Positions 24,414-34,400 of a stretch of 64,000 nucleotides of DNA are shown one piece after another (the stretch's first letter is position 1; each line of letters starts with the position of its first letter). The stretch covers positions 1,669,001 through 1,733,000 of the forward strand of contig NZ_CP022336.1 in NCBI RefSeq assembly GCF_002218195.1, in the 5' to 3' direction. This stretch comes from Sphingorhabdus sp. SMR4y (GTDB lineage: Bacteria; Pseudomonadota; Alphaproteobacteria; Sphingomonadales; Sphingomonadaceae). The notes beneath the pieces are model-generated. The model saw nothing but the letters and a program-made list of their open reading frames with translations. It searched no databases and had not been told where the DNA came from. The translations under genes and the position numbers were made by a program.

Positions 24414-25183
24414 GGTTTCTTGCCCAAAGCGATCAGATGGGCGGCCTGCGCGCGGGGAATGGCGACCAGCGCTTCGGCTTCTTCACCGACATTGCCGGAC
24501 AGGAGCTCGGCGGGGGTGGCATCGGCCTTGATCTGGCCGCCCTCCATCACGAGGATGCGGTCGGCAAGATAAAGCGCTTCGGCCATATCATGGGTGACGA
24601 TGATCGTGGTCAGACCGAGCCGCTGGTGCAGCGCCTTATATTGATCGGTCAGACTGTCGCGGGTCACCGGGTCGAGCGCGCCAAAAGGTTCGTCCATCAG
24701 CATCAGTCCGGGCCGGGTTGCCAGAGCACGAGCGACACCCACACGCTGCTGCTGACCGCCGCTCAACTGATCCGGCATGCGCGCGGCCATGTCCTGCGGC
24801 AGTTCGACCAAATCAAGCAGTTCGGCGACCCGATCGGCCCTGCCCTCTGTCTCGCCAGTCAGTTCCAGCCCGATGGCGATATTGCGGGCGATCGTCATAT
24901 GCGGGAACAGGCCAATATTCTGGAACACATAGCCGATGCGACGGCGCAGGATATGGGGATCGACCGAGTCGACCGGCTCATCTGCGACAAGGATAGTGCC
25001 GCTGTCCGGATCGACCAGACGGTTGATCATTTTCAGCAAGGTCGATTTCCCGGAGCCGGACAGGCCGACCAGAGCCACCATGCTACCCGCCGCGATGTCC
25101 AGCGAGACCCCGTCAACAGCACGAAGCGCGCCATAGTGCCGGCTGACGTTTCGGAGACTTAGGGAGGGACCGGAGACTGGCAT
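24410..25183 (-). CDS. Osmoprotectant ABC transporter ATP-binding protein
   Basis: 257 residues from ATG 25183; the frame is open to 25243 but without a family-like sequence. Walker A is GLSGSGKST, the Q-loop follows in GYVFQNIGLFPH, the signature is LSGGQQQR, Walker B is LMLMDEPFGALD and the H-loop is IIVTHDMAEAL. It energises the fused permease/binding protein encoded next. The C-terminus lacks the CBS pair of ProV-type ATPases and is short. Substrate betaine/choline/ectoine is inferred from the partner. Confidence 0.9.
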   Translation of the reverse strand: MPVSGPSLSLRNVSRHYGALRAVDGVSLDIAAGSMVALVGLSGSGKSTLLKMINRLVDPDSGTILVADEPVDSVDPHILRRRIGYVFQNIGLFPHMTIARNIAIGLELTGETEGRADRVAELLDLVELPQDMAARMPDQLSGGQQQRVGVARALATRPGLMLMDEPFGALDPVTRDSLTDQYKALHQRLGLTTIIVTHDMAEALYLADRILVMEGGQIKADATPAELLSGNVGEEAEALVAIPRAQAAHLIALGKKP

Positions 25184-25292
25184 CGGAATATATTGTGACG
25201 CGCTTTGCCGCGCATGTCCAACTTCACTTGACCTTGGCAGCAAAAACGGCTCGAATGAACATCAATGTTAATAACGATGTGGGAGCGGATTC

Positions 25293-26126
25293 ATGGGCTA
25301 TCAAAACGGGCAAAAAGCGATTTTCATTACCGGAGGTGCATCCGGACTTGGCCGTGAAGTTGGCCGCTATTTCGCCGAGAAGGGCTGGTTTATCGGGATC
25401 GCCGATATCAACGAGAAAGGTATGGCCGAAACGGCCGCGCTGATCCCCGAGGGGCAAAGCTCGATCCACAAGCTCGATGTGACCGACCGGGCGCAATGGA
25501 AACAGGCGGTTGCCGAATTTGGGGCAGTTACCGGCGGCAGGATGAATGTCCTGTTCAACAATGCCGGGATCGGCGAAGGCGGTCCGATCCAGGACATGGA
25601 AGATGCCGATATCGATCTGATGATCGCGATCAACCTGACCGGCGTGATCAGCGGCACGCGTGCCTGCTTCGACATTCTCAAAAACACGCCGGACAGCTGC
25701 ATTCTCTACACCGCATCGGCCGCCGGCATCTACGGGGTCGGCGATCTCAGTGTCTATAGCGCCACCAAATTTGCCGTGCGCGGGCTGGCTGAATCGCATG
25801 ATATCGAACTGCGCAAATATGGCATCAAATCACGGTCGCTGATGCCCGGCTTCATCGACACCAATATCATTTCCAATGTCGTCGAGGGCACCAACCAGAG
25901 CGGCAAGGAACGGCTGCAAGAAGCAGGCGTCATGGTCAGCCCGGTTTCCATTATCGGGCCGGCTGCCTGGGCCGCGGTACATGGTGACAAGCTTCATACA
26001 CCGGTCAACAAAATGGCGAAACAGCTGGCCTTCGCCGCGCGGTGGATGCCGGGCCGGGTGCGCAAACAATCGGTCAGTCTGGCCAGCAATCTTGGCGATG
26101 TACTGGCCGGATCGGAAGAGAAATAG
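25293..26126 (+). CDS. SDR-family oxidoreductase
   Basis: 277 residues; GGGAG upstream of the ATG. A full set of classical SDR features: TGGASGLGRE, DINEKG (NAD-type acidic residue), NNAGIGEGG, and YSATKFAVRG with the catalytic tyrosine and lysine. A helix at the end (RWMPGRVRKQSVS) is basic. It catalyses an NAD(P)-dependent alcohol/ketone conversion of unknown substrate. It lies divergent from the ABC transporter and convergent with phhB. Confidence 0.9.
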   Translation: MGYQNGQKAIFITGGASGLGREVGRYFAEKGWFIGIADINEKGMAETAALIPEGQSSIHKLDVTDRAQWKQAVAEFGAVTGGRMNVLFNNAGIGEGGPIQDMEDADIDLMIAINLTGVISGTRACFDILKNTPDSCILYTASAAGIYGVGDLSVYSATKFAVRGLAESHDIELRKYGIKSRSLMPGFIDTNIISNVVEGTNQSGKERLQEAGVMVSPVSIIGPAAWAAVHGDKLHTPVNKMAKQLAFAARWMPGRVRKQSVSLASNLGDVLAGSEEK

Positions 26127-26129
26127 GGT

Positions 26130-26426
26130 CTAGGCGCAGCGCTCGATGATCTGTGCCAGGTCGATGTCGCGCTGAGACAAGCCGCCGTTTTCACCCGCAT
26201 CGTGAGTCGTCAGCACGATGTCGACACGGTTGTAGACATTGAACCATTCGGGATGATGATCGGCCTTTTCCGCATGCAGGGCAACACGGGTCATGAAGGC
26301 GAAGGCTTCGGTGAAATCGGAAAATTTGAACGAGCGGCTGATCGCGTCCCTGTCGGCATCATATTGCCAGTCGGAAAGCCTGGCGAGAACCGCCTTGCGC
26401 TCTGCGTCATTCAATTGCGCCACCAT
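26130..26426 (-). CDS. phhB: Pterin-4a-carbinolamine dehydratase
   Basis: 98 residues from the ATG at 26426 with AAGGAG upstream. The family motif is intact in [12 protein letters not shown] and [20 protein letters not shown] with the catalytic His pair 'DHHPEW'. It dehydrates 4a-hydroxy-tetrahydrobiopterin after aromatic hydroxylation or assists as a DCoH-like protein. No phenylalanine hydroxylase gene is in the window. Fifty-three bases separate its start from the divergent ccmA start. Confidence 0.95.
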   Translation of the reverse strand: MVAQLNDAERKAVLARLSDWQYDADRDAISRSFKFSDFTEAFAFMTRVALHAEKADHHPEWFNVYNRVDIVLTTHDAGENGGLSQRDIDLAQIIERCA

Positions 26427-26479
26427 ATTTATCGCTCCTTGCTTGGCTTTCGCGCCAATCCATGTCTTAAGTCTGTGCG

Positions 26480-27106
26480 ATGAGCAAGACCCAGTCAACC
26501 GGAAGCAATGATCGGCTAGTCGCCGATGCCGTGAGCTGCGCGCGGGGAGGGCGAATATTGTTCCGGGACCTGCGTTTTTCGCTGGAACCGGGCCAGGCCG
26601 GATTGCTGACCGGCCCCAATGGTGTCGGCAAATCAAGCCTGTTGCGCTTGCTCGCCGGATTGCTCGAGCCATCAGCCGGATCCTATAGCGCGCCGGAGAC
26701 CAGAGCCCTGTGCGACGACCGGCTGGCGCTCGACGAATATCTGCCGCTGGATCAGGCCCTCGGTTTCTGGGCAAAGCTGGATGGCAAAGGCGCAACCGAC
26801 ACAGAAACTGCCATGGAGCGAGCGGGTCTGCGCCATCTTGCGGAAGTGCCGGTGCGCTATTTTTCGACCGGCCAGCGACAGCGTGCGCGACTGGCACGCA
26901 CCTATCAGGCCGGCGCAAGTCTGTGGCTGCTCGACGAACCGGCCAATGGGCTCGACACGGATTCGGTCAGTCGACTGGGAGAGGCGCTGCAAAAGCATCT
27001 CGACAATGGCGGGATCATTCTAGCGGCCAGCCATATCCCCTTGCCGATCGCATTCGATTTCAGCCTGAAGCTCGAACCCCTGGAAGAATTGGAGGCATGT
27101 TCGTGA
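26480..27106 (+). CDS. ccmA: Haem exporter ATP-binding protein
   Basis: 208 residues. Walker A is [11 protein letters not shown], the signature is [14 protein letters not shown], and Walker B is [12 protein letters not shown]. The small size, the N-terminal '[12 protein letters not shown]' and the partner gene fit CcmA of cytochrome c maturation system I, which with CcmB drives haem/CcmE release. The stop overlaps the ccmB start. Other ccm genes are not beside it. Confidence 0.93.
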   Translation: MSKTQSTGSNDRLVADAVSCARGGRILFRDLRFSLEPGQAGLLTGPNGVGKSSLLRLLAGLLEPSAGSYSAPETRALCDDRLALDEYLPLDQALGFWAKLDGKGATDTETAMERAGLRHLAEVPVRYFSTGQRQRARLARTYQAGASLWLLDEPANGLDTDSVSRLGEALQKHLDNGGIILAASHIPLPIAFDFSLKLEPLEELEACS

Positions 27107-27753
27107 TGAACGGCATCGCAACCATCATCTGGCGCGATGTGCGACAGAGCTACGCCAGCGGCGGGACCTGGCTGCCGGTCATATTTTACCTTTCTGCTGC
27201 GACTTTATTCCCCTTTGCGGTTGGACCGGACCGGGCGCTGCTGCTGCAAACCGGCGGGGGGATCTTGTGGATAGCGGCGCTGCTTGCGACCTTGCTGCCA
27301 CTCGACCGACTGATCCAGCCCGATCTGGATAATGGCATCTATGACCAGATGATCGTGCGGGGCCTGTCCGACGAAGCCATCGCGGCGGCGCGGCTGATAT
27401 CGCACTGGCTGGCATTCGGCCCGCCACTGCTGCTCGCCGCCTTTTTGGCCAGTGGGCTGATGGGACTGGAGGGGCCTGCCCTTGGCACGTTGCTGGCGAG
27501 CCTTGCGATTGCGACACCGGCTCTTGCCGGTCTGGCCGTGATGATCGCGGCACTGACTGCCGGAATGAAGGGCGCCGGCGCGCTGGGCGGATTATTGCTT
27601 GTTCCGCTGGCCATCCCGCTGCTGATTTTCGGCGCCGGTAGCCTCTCTGCCCCCGGCAACAGTGCGTTGCTGTTTCTGTCAGCAATTTCGCTGTTGCTGG
27701 TTGCGGTCGCGCCTCTTGCCGCCGGAGCGGCGCTGCGTGCAGTTCGCGAATAA
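27106..27753 (+). CDS. ccmB: Haem exporter membrane protein
   Basis: 215 residues from the ATG at 27106, overlapping the ccmA TGA by one base; GGAGG at 27091 also serves in-frame GTG 27103 and ATG 27097. Six membrane segments, with GPDRALLLQTGGGILWIAALLA and PLDRLIQPDLDNGIYDQM typical of CcmB. It pairs with CcmA at the inner membrane for cytochrome c haem handling. It is followed by a gap of 14 bp to a convergent TetR gene. Confidence 0.93.
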   Translation: MNGIATIIWRDVRQSYASGGTWLPVIFYLSAATLFPFAVGPDRALLLQTGGGILWIAALLATLLPLDRLIQPDLDNGIYDQMIVRGLSDEAIAAARLISHWLAFGPPLLLAAFLASGLMGLEGPALGTLLASLAIATPALAGLAVMIAALTAGMKGAGALGGLLLVPLAIPLLIFGAGSLSAPGNSALLFLSAISLLLVAVAPLAAGAALRAVRE

Positions 27754-27767
27754 GGCGGCGGAAATCT

Positions 27768-28409
27768 CTATTTTTTGTGGATCAGCATCCAGGCGTCAAC
27801 CGCCCGTTCCGCGCGTTCGCGGCGTTCCTGCGTGGTAAGCCTGAAATTCTCGCCATAGCGGATAAAAAAGTCGAGCCTGCCCAAGACCAGACCGACGAAC
27901 ATTTCCGAAGACCATGTCAAATTGGTCGTCTGGATTTCCCCTCTTTCCTGTGACTTTTTCAATAGATTCATTAGATTTTTCAGTAACATCCGGGGGCCGT
28001 TGTCGAGGAAATATTTTCCGACCTTGGGGTCCCTGTTCACCTCTGCAGCCAATATGCGATCGAAGCGGATTCGTTCTTCCACCATCATGGTGTCCAGCAT
28101 ATTTTCTGCGGTAAACAGCAAAGTTTCGCGGAGACTTCTGGTCTTCGAATTCTCGTCGACCAGAGTCTCGCTCATTACGCGACATTGTTCCTTCACCACT
28201 TCGGCAAAAAGATTCTCCTTGGTTTTAAACCAGTTGTAGATGGTGACTTTCGAGACTTCCGCGCGTGCGGCGATCGCTTCAATGCTCGCCCCGGTAAAAC
28301 CGGCGGTGAAAAATTCGCTACGGGCAGCGGCAAGAATCTTGGCGATTTTGCGCTGACTCGATGGCCGGTCGGCCCGCTCCTTCAGAATTTCCACATCCGT
28401 GTTTTCCAC
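27768..28409 (-). CDS. TetR-family repressor of the adjacent efflux operon
   Basis: About 213 residues from GTG 28409, which has AGGAAGGGG upstream; an upstream start would extend into the operator. The HTH is SIEAIAARAEVSKVTIYNWF; the helix before it is ARSEFFTAGFTGA. The C-terminal ligand domain (FDRILAAEVNRDPKVG) is variable. It lies divergent from the RND operon, with a near-perfect palindrome between, so it almost certainly represses both that operon and itself. Confidence 0.9.
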   Translation of the reverse strand: MENTDVEILKERADRPSSQRKIAKILAAARSEFFTAGFTGASIEAIAARAEVSKVTIYNWFKTKENLFAEVVKEQCRVMSETLVDENSKTRSLRETLLFTAENMLDTMMVEERIRFDRILAAEVNRDPKVGKYFLDNGPRMLLKNLMNLLKKSQERGEIQTTNLTWSSEMFVGLVLGRLDFFIRYGENFRLTTQERRERAERAVDAWMLIHKK

Positions 28410-28442
28410 GATTTTCCCCTTCCTCGTCCTGCAACCAGACAT

Positions 28443-28485
28443 AAATTGAACGGTCACGTTCAATTTAAACGTTGACGTTCAATTT
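28443..28485. promoter_or_regulatory. Palindromic TetR-type operator between repressor and efflux operon
   Basis: AAATTGAACG, four bases GTCA, then CGTTCAATTT (28443-28466): a perfect ten-base inverted repeat. A further half-site CGTTCAATTT is repeated at 28476-28485, 19 bp downstream of the second arm. This is the pattern expected for two repressor dimers bound side by side. Assignment to the adjacent TetR protein is inferred from position. Confidence 0.75.
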
Positions 28486-28546
28486 CTCTGATGCCATATT
28501 ATTGATGCTTGGTAAAGACCCAGCCGATTCAACCGCGGACAAAAAT

Positions 28547-30031
28547 GTGACAAAACAGTACAAGAACTCCCGATTCTTGCTTCTTGCTATGGCATTCGCT
28601 GTCAGCGGCTGCGCAAGTCTTGCGCCCGATTCGACGGCCCCCGACATTGCCGCCGGCATCCCTGCGACCTTTGACCAGGGAGACGCCGACGGCCGCTATC
28701 AACCTGCGGGCTGGTGGAAGGCGTTCGAAGATCCGGTGCTGGACAATCTGCTGGAAGAGGCGCTCAGCAAGAATCTTGATCTCGCAGAAGCATCAGCCAG
28801 ACTGCGCGCCGCCGAAGCGCAAGCACGCCTTTCCAAGAGCGGTCTGTTCCCGCAACTCAATGCCGGGCTCGACGGCAGCTATTCCGAGTCTCCGGCCGGA
28901 GGCACCAGCTTTGGCGCGATTGCCGGCGGCGGGCGGCTGGAAAATGAAACCTATTCCTCCAGCCTGGCCTTGTCCTATGAAATCGATATCTGGGGCAAGA
29001 TCCGCGATGGAGCCCGTGCCGGTCGGGCCGACGCGATCGCAGCGTCCGCCGATCTGCACGCCGTGCGGCTGGCGGTGCTGGCGGAATCGATTACCAGCTA
29101 TTTTGATATCGTCGATGCGCGGCACCAGATTGCCCTGACCACCAAGATTATCGATGTTCTCGCCGACCGCGTCGGACAGACAGAAGACCGCTATGGTCGC
29201 GGGCTGGTAACATCCTTCGAACTCTATCAGGTGCGGCAGGATTTCCGGAACATACAGGCCAGCTTGCCGCAGCGGGAAGCCCAGCTGGCAGCGACCGAAG
29301 GGCAACTCGCGGTCCTGGTCGGGCGATATGCAAACAATATGCAGACGCTGCTTGGCGATACGCTGACACCCAAGCTGGTTTTTGAACCGGTTCCGGCGGG
29401 CCTGCCGATCGATCTTCTGGCCCAGCGGCCGGACGTATTTGCCGAAAGCCAACGGCTCGAATCCGCCCGCTTCAATCTGGGCGCGCGACGCGCAGAACGG
29501 TTTCCATCGCTCAGTCTGTCTGCCGGCACCGGGACCCAGGCCGGCGAGCCGTCGGGTATCTTCGAGATCATGGACAACTGGGTTCTCAGCCTAGGCGCCG
29601 GTTTGACCGCACCGCTGTTCCAGGGCGGCAGGATCAAGGCCAATATCGATATTGCAGACGCCCAATATGCACAGCAGACAGCGGTCTATGCACGCACCGT
29701 GCTGACCGCCTATCAGGAAGTGCGAACCGCGATCGAACGCTATGAAGAAGAACGCCAGCGCTACCGCTTTCTGTTTTCCCAGCTCGACGAAGCGGAGGCG
29801 ACGACAGCATTGCAGTCGCGCCGGTTTGCCAATGGTGTCGGCAGCTATATCGACTATCTCGACGCCTTGCGCGCGCAATATCAGGTCGAATCATCCCTGT
29901 CGTCTGCCGCGCGTGACGTTGCGCTCGCGCGGCTCGGCGTTCACCGTGCCCTCGGTGGCAGCTGGGATACGCCGGCAATCCAAATATCAGATGCAATCGC
30001 TGATCCTTCCCATACGCAAGGAGATAATTAA
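28547..30031 (+). CDS. RND efflux outer-membrane lipoprotein (NodT/OprM-type)
   Basis: About 494 residues from GTG 28547, which gives a compact lipoprotein signal ending AVSGC; starts at 28472 and 28505 are possible. The outer-membrane efflux duplicates are visible as WWKAFEDPVLDNLLEEAL, the tandem coiled coils and LDYLDALRAQYQVESSL near the end. It forms the outer-membrane channel of a tripartite pump with the next two genes. Start choice is the only uncertainty. Confidence 0.9.
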   Translation: MTKQYKNSRFLLLAMAFAVSGCASLAPDSTAPDIAAGIPATFDQGDADGRYQPAGWWKAFEDPVLDNLLEEALSKNLDLAEASARLRAAEAQARLSKSGLFPQLNAGLDGSYSESPAGGTSFGAIAGGGRLENETYSSSLALSYEIDIWGKIRDGARAGRADAIAASADLHAVRLAVLAESITSYFDIVDARHQIALTTKIIDVLADRVGQTEDRYGRGLVTSFELYQVRQDFRNIQASLPQREAQLAATEGQLAVLVGRYANNMQTLLGDTLTPKLVFEPVPAGLPIDLLAQRPDVFAESQRLESARFNLGARRAERFPSLSLSAGTGTQAGEPSGIFEIMDNWVLSLGAGLTAPLFQGGRIKANIDIADAQYAQQTAVYARTVLTAYQEVRTAIERYEEERQRYRFLFSQLDEAEATTALQSRRFANGVGSYIDYLDALRAQYQVESSLSSAARDVALARLGVHRALGGSWDTPAIQISDAIADPSHTQGDN

Positions 30032-31411
30032 GTGCAGAGGCAACGCGTCATCGGCGGTCTGATCCTGCTCGGGGCAATATTGATTGCCGCGATCCTGATC
30101 ATGTTGCGTTCCGACCCCGAAGAGAAGCCGCCAGAGGACCTGATCCCCTTGGTGCAGGCTGAAACGCTGGAAATCCGTTCCGGCAATTTGATGGTCAGTG
30201 GCGCCGGCACGGTGCGTGCGCGGGAAGAACTGACACTGGCCGCAGAAGTTGCGGGCAAGCTGGTCTATGTCAATCCTGATCTGCGGGAGGGCCAGCGCAT
30301 TCAGCAGGGTGCTGTTCTCTTTCGGATAGATTCGGCCAATTATCGCAACGCGGTGCAAACCGCGCAGGCCGATGTGGCATCGCAATCCGTGTCCGTCTTG
30401 CAGGCAAAGGAAGAAGTCGCTTTGGCAAAGGCTGAACTGGACCGGTTCCAGCAGCGTGGCAGCAGCGGCAGCAGTGCCTATGCGAGCGTCGACAGCAGCG
30501 ATTATGCCGCACGCATTCTCCCGCCCGATGCCTTGGCGCAAAAGGCGGCACCCGGAGAACCGGCAGCAAAACAGCCTATAGTCCCCAACGGTCTGGCCAC
30601 CCGGAAACCACAGCTGCAATCCGCGCAGGCGGGTCTGCGGCGGGCCCAGGCCAATCTTGCCGATGCCCGGACCGCGCTGGAACGCACCGTGGTTCGCGCG
30701 CCATTTTCCGGGATTGTCCGGGCCGAAGACATTGCCTTGGGCAGCTATGTGCAGCCGGGACAAAGCCTGGGTTCGATGGTTGGAACGGCTGATTATGAAG
30801 CGGTGATTCCGCTGTCGGAAAGCGAAGCCGCGCTGATCCCTCAACTGTTTGACGCTGGCAAAGGAAGCCGGATTCAAGCATCGATATTCTCCGACTATGG
30901 CGGTGTCCGTTATCGCTGGGCGGCCTATGTCGATCGCGTCAACGGCGTGCTCAATCCCCAGACCCGCACGATTGACGTGTTCCTGCGCATACCTCGCCCG
31001 ACCGGCGGCGGCTCGCCGGCGGCAGATGCTGCCAACGCCGGGAAATCGGCAACCGCAGCCTCCGCGCCGCCATTATTTGTCGGCAGCTTTGTCGATGCCG
31101 AAATTACCGGCATGGCGCTGGACAGCTATGCGGTGCTGCCGCTGGCTGCGCTGCGCGCTGGCAACAAGGTGTGGCTGGTCGAAAACGGGCGACTGCGCAT
31201 TGTCACGGTCGAGATCTATCAGCGCACCGACACGGCCGCGCTGGTCAGCCCAAGAGGGCTCGGCACCAAGCCAGTGGCCGTAACCGGAAATCTGAAAATC
31301 GCAACAGAGGGCCTGCGCGTCCGGGTCGCAGAGCCGCGCCCGGCGGCCACGTCCGCGAAAAACGGTTCGACCGGTGCCACCTCCGATTCGAAAGCCAAAA
31401 CGGTTAAATGA
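30032..31411 (+). CDS. RND efflux periplasmic adaptor (HlyD/AcrA-type)
   Basis: 459 residues, GTG start directly after the previous stop, with AAGGAG about 9 bases upstream. One N-terminal membrane anchor (GGLILLGAILIAAILIML), a lipoyl half (TLAAEVAGKLVYV and FSGIVRAEDIALG), a long coiled coil and a beta-barrel with GSFVDAEITG. It bridges pump and outer-membrane channel. An Ala/Ser-rich insertion (about residues 330-350) is unusual. Confidence 0.93.
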   Translation: MQRQRVIGGLILLGAILIAAILIMLRSDPEEKPPEDLIPLVQAETLEIRSGNLMVSGAGTVRAREELTLAAEVAGKLVYVNPDLREGQRIQQGAVLFRIDSANYRNAVQTAQADVASQSVSVLQAKEEVALAKAELDRFQQRGSSGSSAYASVDSSDYAARILPPDALAQKAAPGEPAAKQPIVPNGLATRKPQLQSAQAGLRRAQANLADARTALERTVVRAPFSGIVRAEDIALGSYVQPGQSLGSMVGTADYEAVIPLSESEAALIPQLFDAGKGSRIQASIFSDYGGVRYRWAAYVDRVNGVLNPQTRTIDVFLRIPRPTGGGSPAADAANAGKSATAASAPPLFVGSFVDAEITGMALDSYAVLPLAALRAGNKVWLVENGRLRIVTVEIYQRTDTAALVSPRGLGTKPVAVTGNLKIATEGLRVRVAEPRPAATSAKNGSTGATSDSKAKTVK

Positions 31412-34400
31412 CCAGCACAACCGACCTTGATTCCCCCCAGGTGGAACAACCGAGCAAGGCAGTAATGGAGCAAAGCGGCATTGTCGCCTTCATGGCGCGC
31501 AATGGTGTCGCGGCCAATCTGCTGATGATTTTCCTGTTTGTCGCCGGCATCGCCTCTTACCGGACGATCGTCCAGGAGGTGTTTGCGGAAAATAGCCTCG
31601 ACACGATTCAGGTCAGCGTCGCCTATCCCGGCGCAACGCCCGACGAGGTCGAGGAATCGATCGTTCAGAAAATCGAAGAAGCGGTCGAAGCAGTCGAAAA
31701 TGTCAAAGAGATCAAATCCAATGCCGCGGAGAATACCGGCACCGTATCGATCGAGCTGGAGCTGGGGACCGATATTGACCGGGCGCTGGACGATATCAAA
31801 GCCGAAATAGACCAGATCCAGTCCTTCCCCGATGAGGCCGAAGAACCCAGTGTTCGGGAACTGACCACAAGGCAGAGCGTGATCCGGATCGCAATTTTCG
31901 GAGATGTTTCGGAAAAAGCCCTGAAGGAAACCGCCTATCGGCTGGAAGATTCCCTCGCCGCCCTGCCCGAAATTTCCTTTGTCGATACCAGTTCGATCCG
32001 CAACTACGAAGTTTCGATCGAAGTGCCACAGGATACGCTGCAAGCCTTTGGCCTGTCGCTCAACGACGTATCGCGCACGGTTGCCGCCAGCAGTCTGGAC
32101 AGCCCGGCAGGCTCGATCGATACCGACAACGAAGAAGTGCGCGTGCGAACCATCGGGCAAAATTACAACCAGCAGAATTTCGAGGATATCGTGCTGGTCA
32201 GCAATGAGAATGGCGCGATGATCCGGCTCGGAGAGATTGCCAATATCCGGGACGAGTTCGAGGATACGGATCTCGTGTCGCTGTACAATGGCAAGCCCGT
32301 GGCATTTGTCGAAGTCTTCCGCACCAGCGACGAACGCGTGCTTGACGTGTCGCGCGCCACCAAGGAATTTCTGGAGGGGGAGTTTGCACATTCCCTGCCC
32401 GAGGGTATTTCCTACGCGATCTGGAGCGATGACAGCGAATTGCTCAACGATCGCCTCAGCCTGTTGCTGAAAAACGCAGCGATCGGCCTGTTCCTGGTTT
32501 TGATCGCCCTCACCCTGTTCCTCGACATCCGCCTCGCAGGCTGGACGGCGCTGGGAATCGGGATTACCTTTGTCGGGGCGATTTTCATCCTCGATCTGGC
32601 TGGGTCGAGCATCAACATGTTCTCGCTGTTCGGCTTCATTCTCGCTCTCGGCCTTGTGGTTGACGATGCCATTGTCGTGGGCGAAAGCGTCTATGCCCGA
32701 CGCGAAGCCGGGCGCACCGGAATGGGTGCGGCAGTGACCGGCGCACGACGGGTCACCGTGCCGGTAATCTTCGCAGTGCTGACAACAGTCGCTGCCTTTT
32801 CACCGCTGTTCGCGGTTGGTGGTATCATGGGCAAGATTTTGGCCGACGTCCCTCTGGTGGTGGTCGCCGTCCTGTTTCTCTCACTGGTTGAAAGCCTGCT
32901 GATCCTGCCCAGTCACCTCAGCCATTTGCCGGCTCCCGGAACGCCGACGCGCAATTCGGTCACCCGCTTTTTCGAAAGAGTTCAGGCCAAGGTCGACGTG
33001 CAATATCAGCGGTTCGTCGACGGACCGCTTGATCGGGCCGTGCGCTACGCCATTCGCATGCCGTTCGTCATATTGGCCGCTAACGTTGCGCTGCTCATCC
33101 TTATCGCATCCCTGATCCCGGCGGGCATTATCAAAAACTCCTTTTTCCCCGCCATCGAGGCCGATGTCGTTACGGCCAATCTGGAAATGCCGGCCGGCAC
33201 AACGATTGCGGAAACCGAGAAAATCGCCCGCCTGATCGAGCAAAAGGGCCGCGAGACCTATGCGAAGTTCGACGCCGGGCAGGATGCCGATGAACCATCA
33301 GCGTTACGGGGCATATTCACGCTTGTCGGACAGGAACCGCGCACCAACGGACCCAATCTGCCCAGTAACGGCTTTTCGGCCAATATTGCCAGCGTGCAGT
33401 TCAGCTTCATTCCCGGCGACCAGCGCGAACTCGCCTCGCGGGATTTTGAAAATGCATGGCGCGAGAATGTCGGGCCGATTGTCGAAGCCCGCTCATTGGT
33501 CTTTGCCTCGGACCTTCTGTCCATTGGCGCTCCGGTCGACGTGCAACTGTCCGACCCTGATCCTGCGGTGGTGGAAGCCGCTGCGTCGGACTTGATGGCC
33601 AGACTGAACCGCTTTGCCGGTGTTTTCGATATCGAGAGCGATCAGGATCAGGGCCTGAAGGAAATCCAGCTCCGGCTGAAACCCGAGGCCCGCTCTCTCG
33701 GGGTCACCTTGCAGGATGTCGCGCTGCAGGTACGGGCGGCTTTTTTTGGCAGTGAAGCGCTACGCGTCCAGCGCGGGGATGAAGATATGCGTGTCTATAT
33801 CCGCCTGCCCGAAGAGGAACGCAATTCGATCGTAGACGTCGAACGGTTCCGGGTCCGCGTGCCGGGCGGAGAAGTCCCGCTCGCCACCCTGGCCGAGGTA
33901 TCTTTTGGTCAGGCCCCTGCCGTTATCCGTCGTACCGATGGCCGGCGGATCACGACCGTTACCGCCGATATCGATACCAATATCGTCACCAGCCAGGAAA
34001 TTGCCAAGGCGCTGACCAACGAGATCATGCCGCAACTGCAAGCCGACTATCCGCAATTGCAGTATAGCTTCGGTGGTGAACAGCAGGAGCAAGAAGATTC
34101 CTTTGGTGATCTCGGCATCGCTTTTGGCGCCGCCCTGCTGATGATCTATGCGCTGCTCGCGATACCGTTCCGCTCCTATATGCAGCCGCTGATAATCATG
34201 GCCGTGATTCCTTTCGGCATCATCGGTGCGCTGATCGGGCATCTTCTGCTCGGCCTGCCGCTGGGCGTGCTCAGCATGTTCGGAATGATCGCCTTGTCCG
34301 GCGTGATCGTGAACGGCTCGCTGATCCTGATTGACTTCATCAACGAGAATCTGCGCGACGGCATGCCGATTGAAGAGGCCATTCTTGCCGGCGCCAAGTC

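Noticed and set aside
31219-32391. A 390-codon minus-strand ORF
   Set aside because: Antisense to the RND adaptor and permease; its composition has no family signature.
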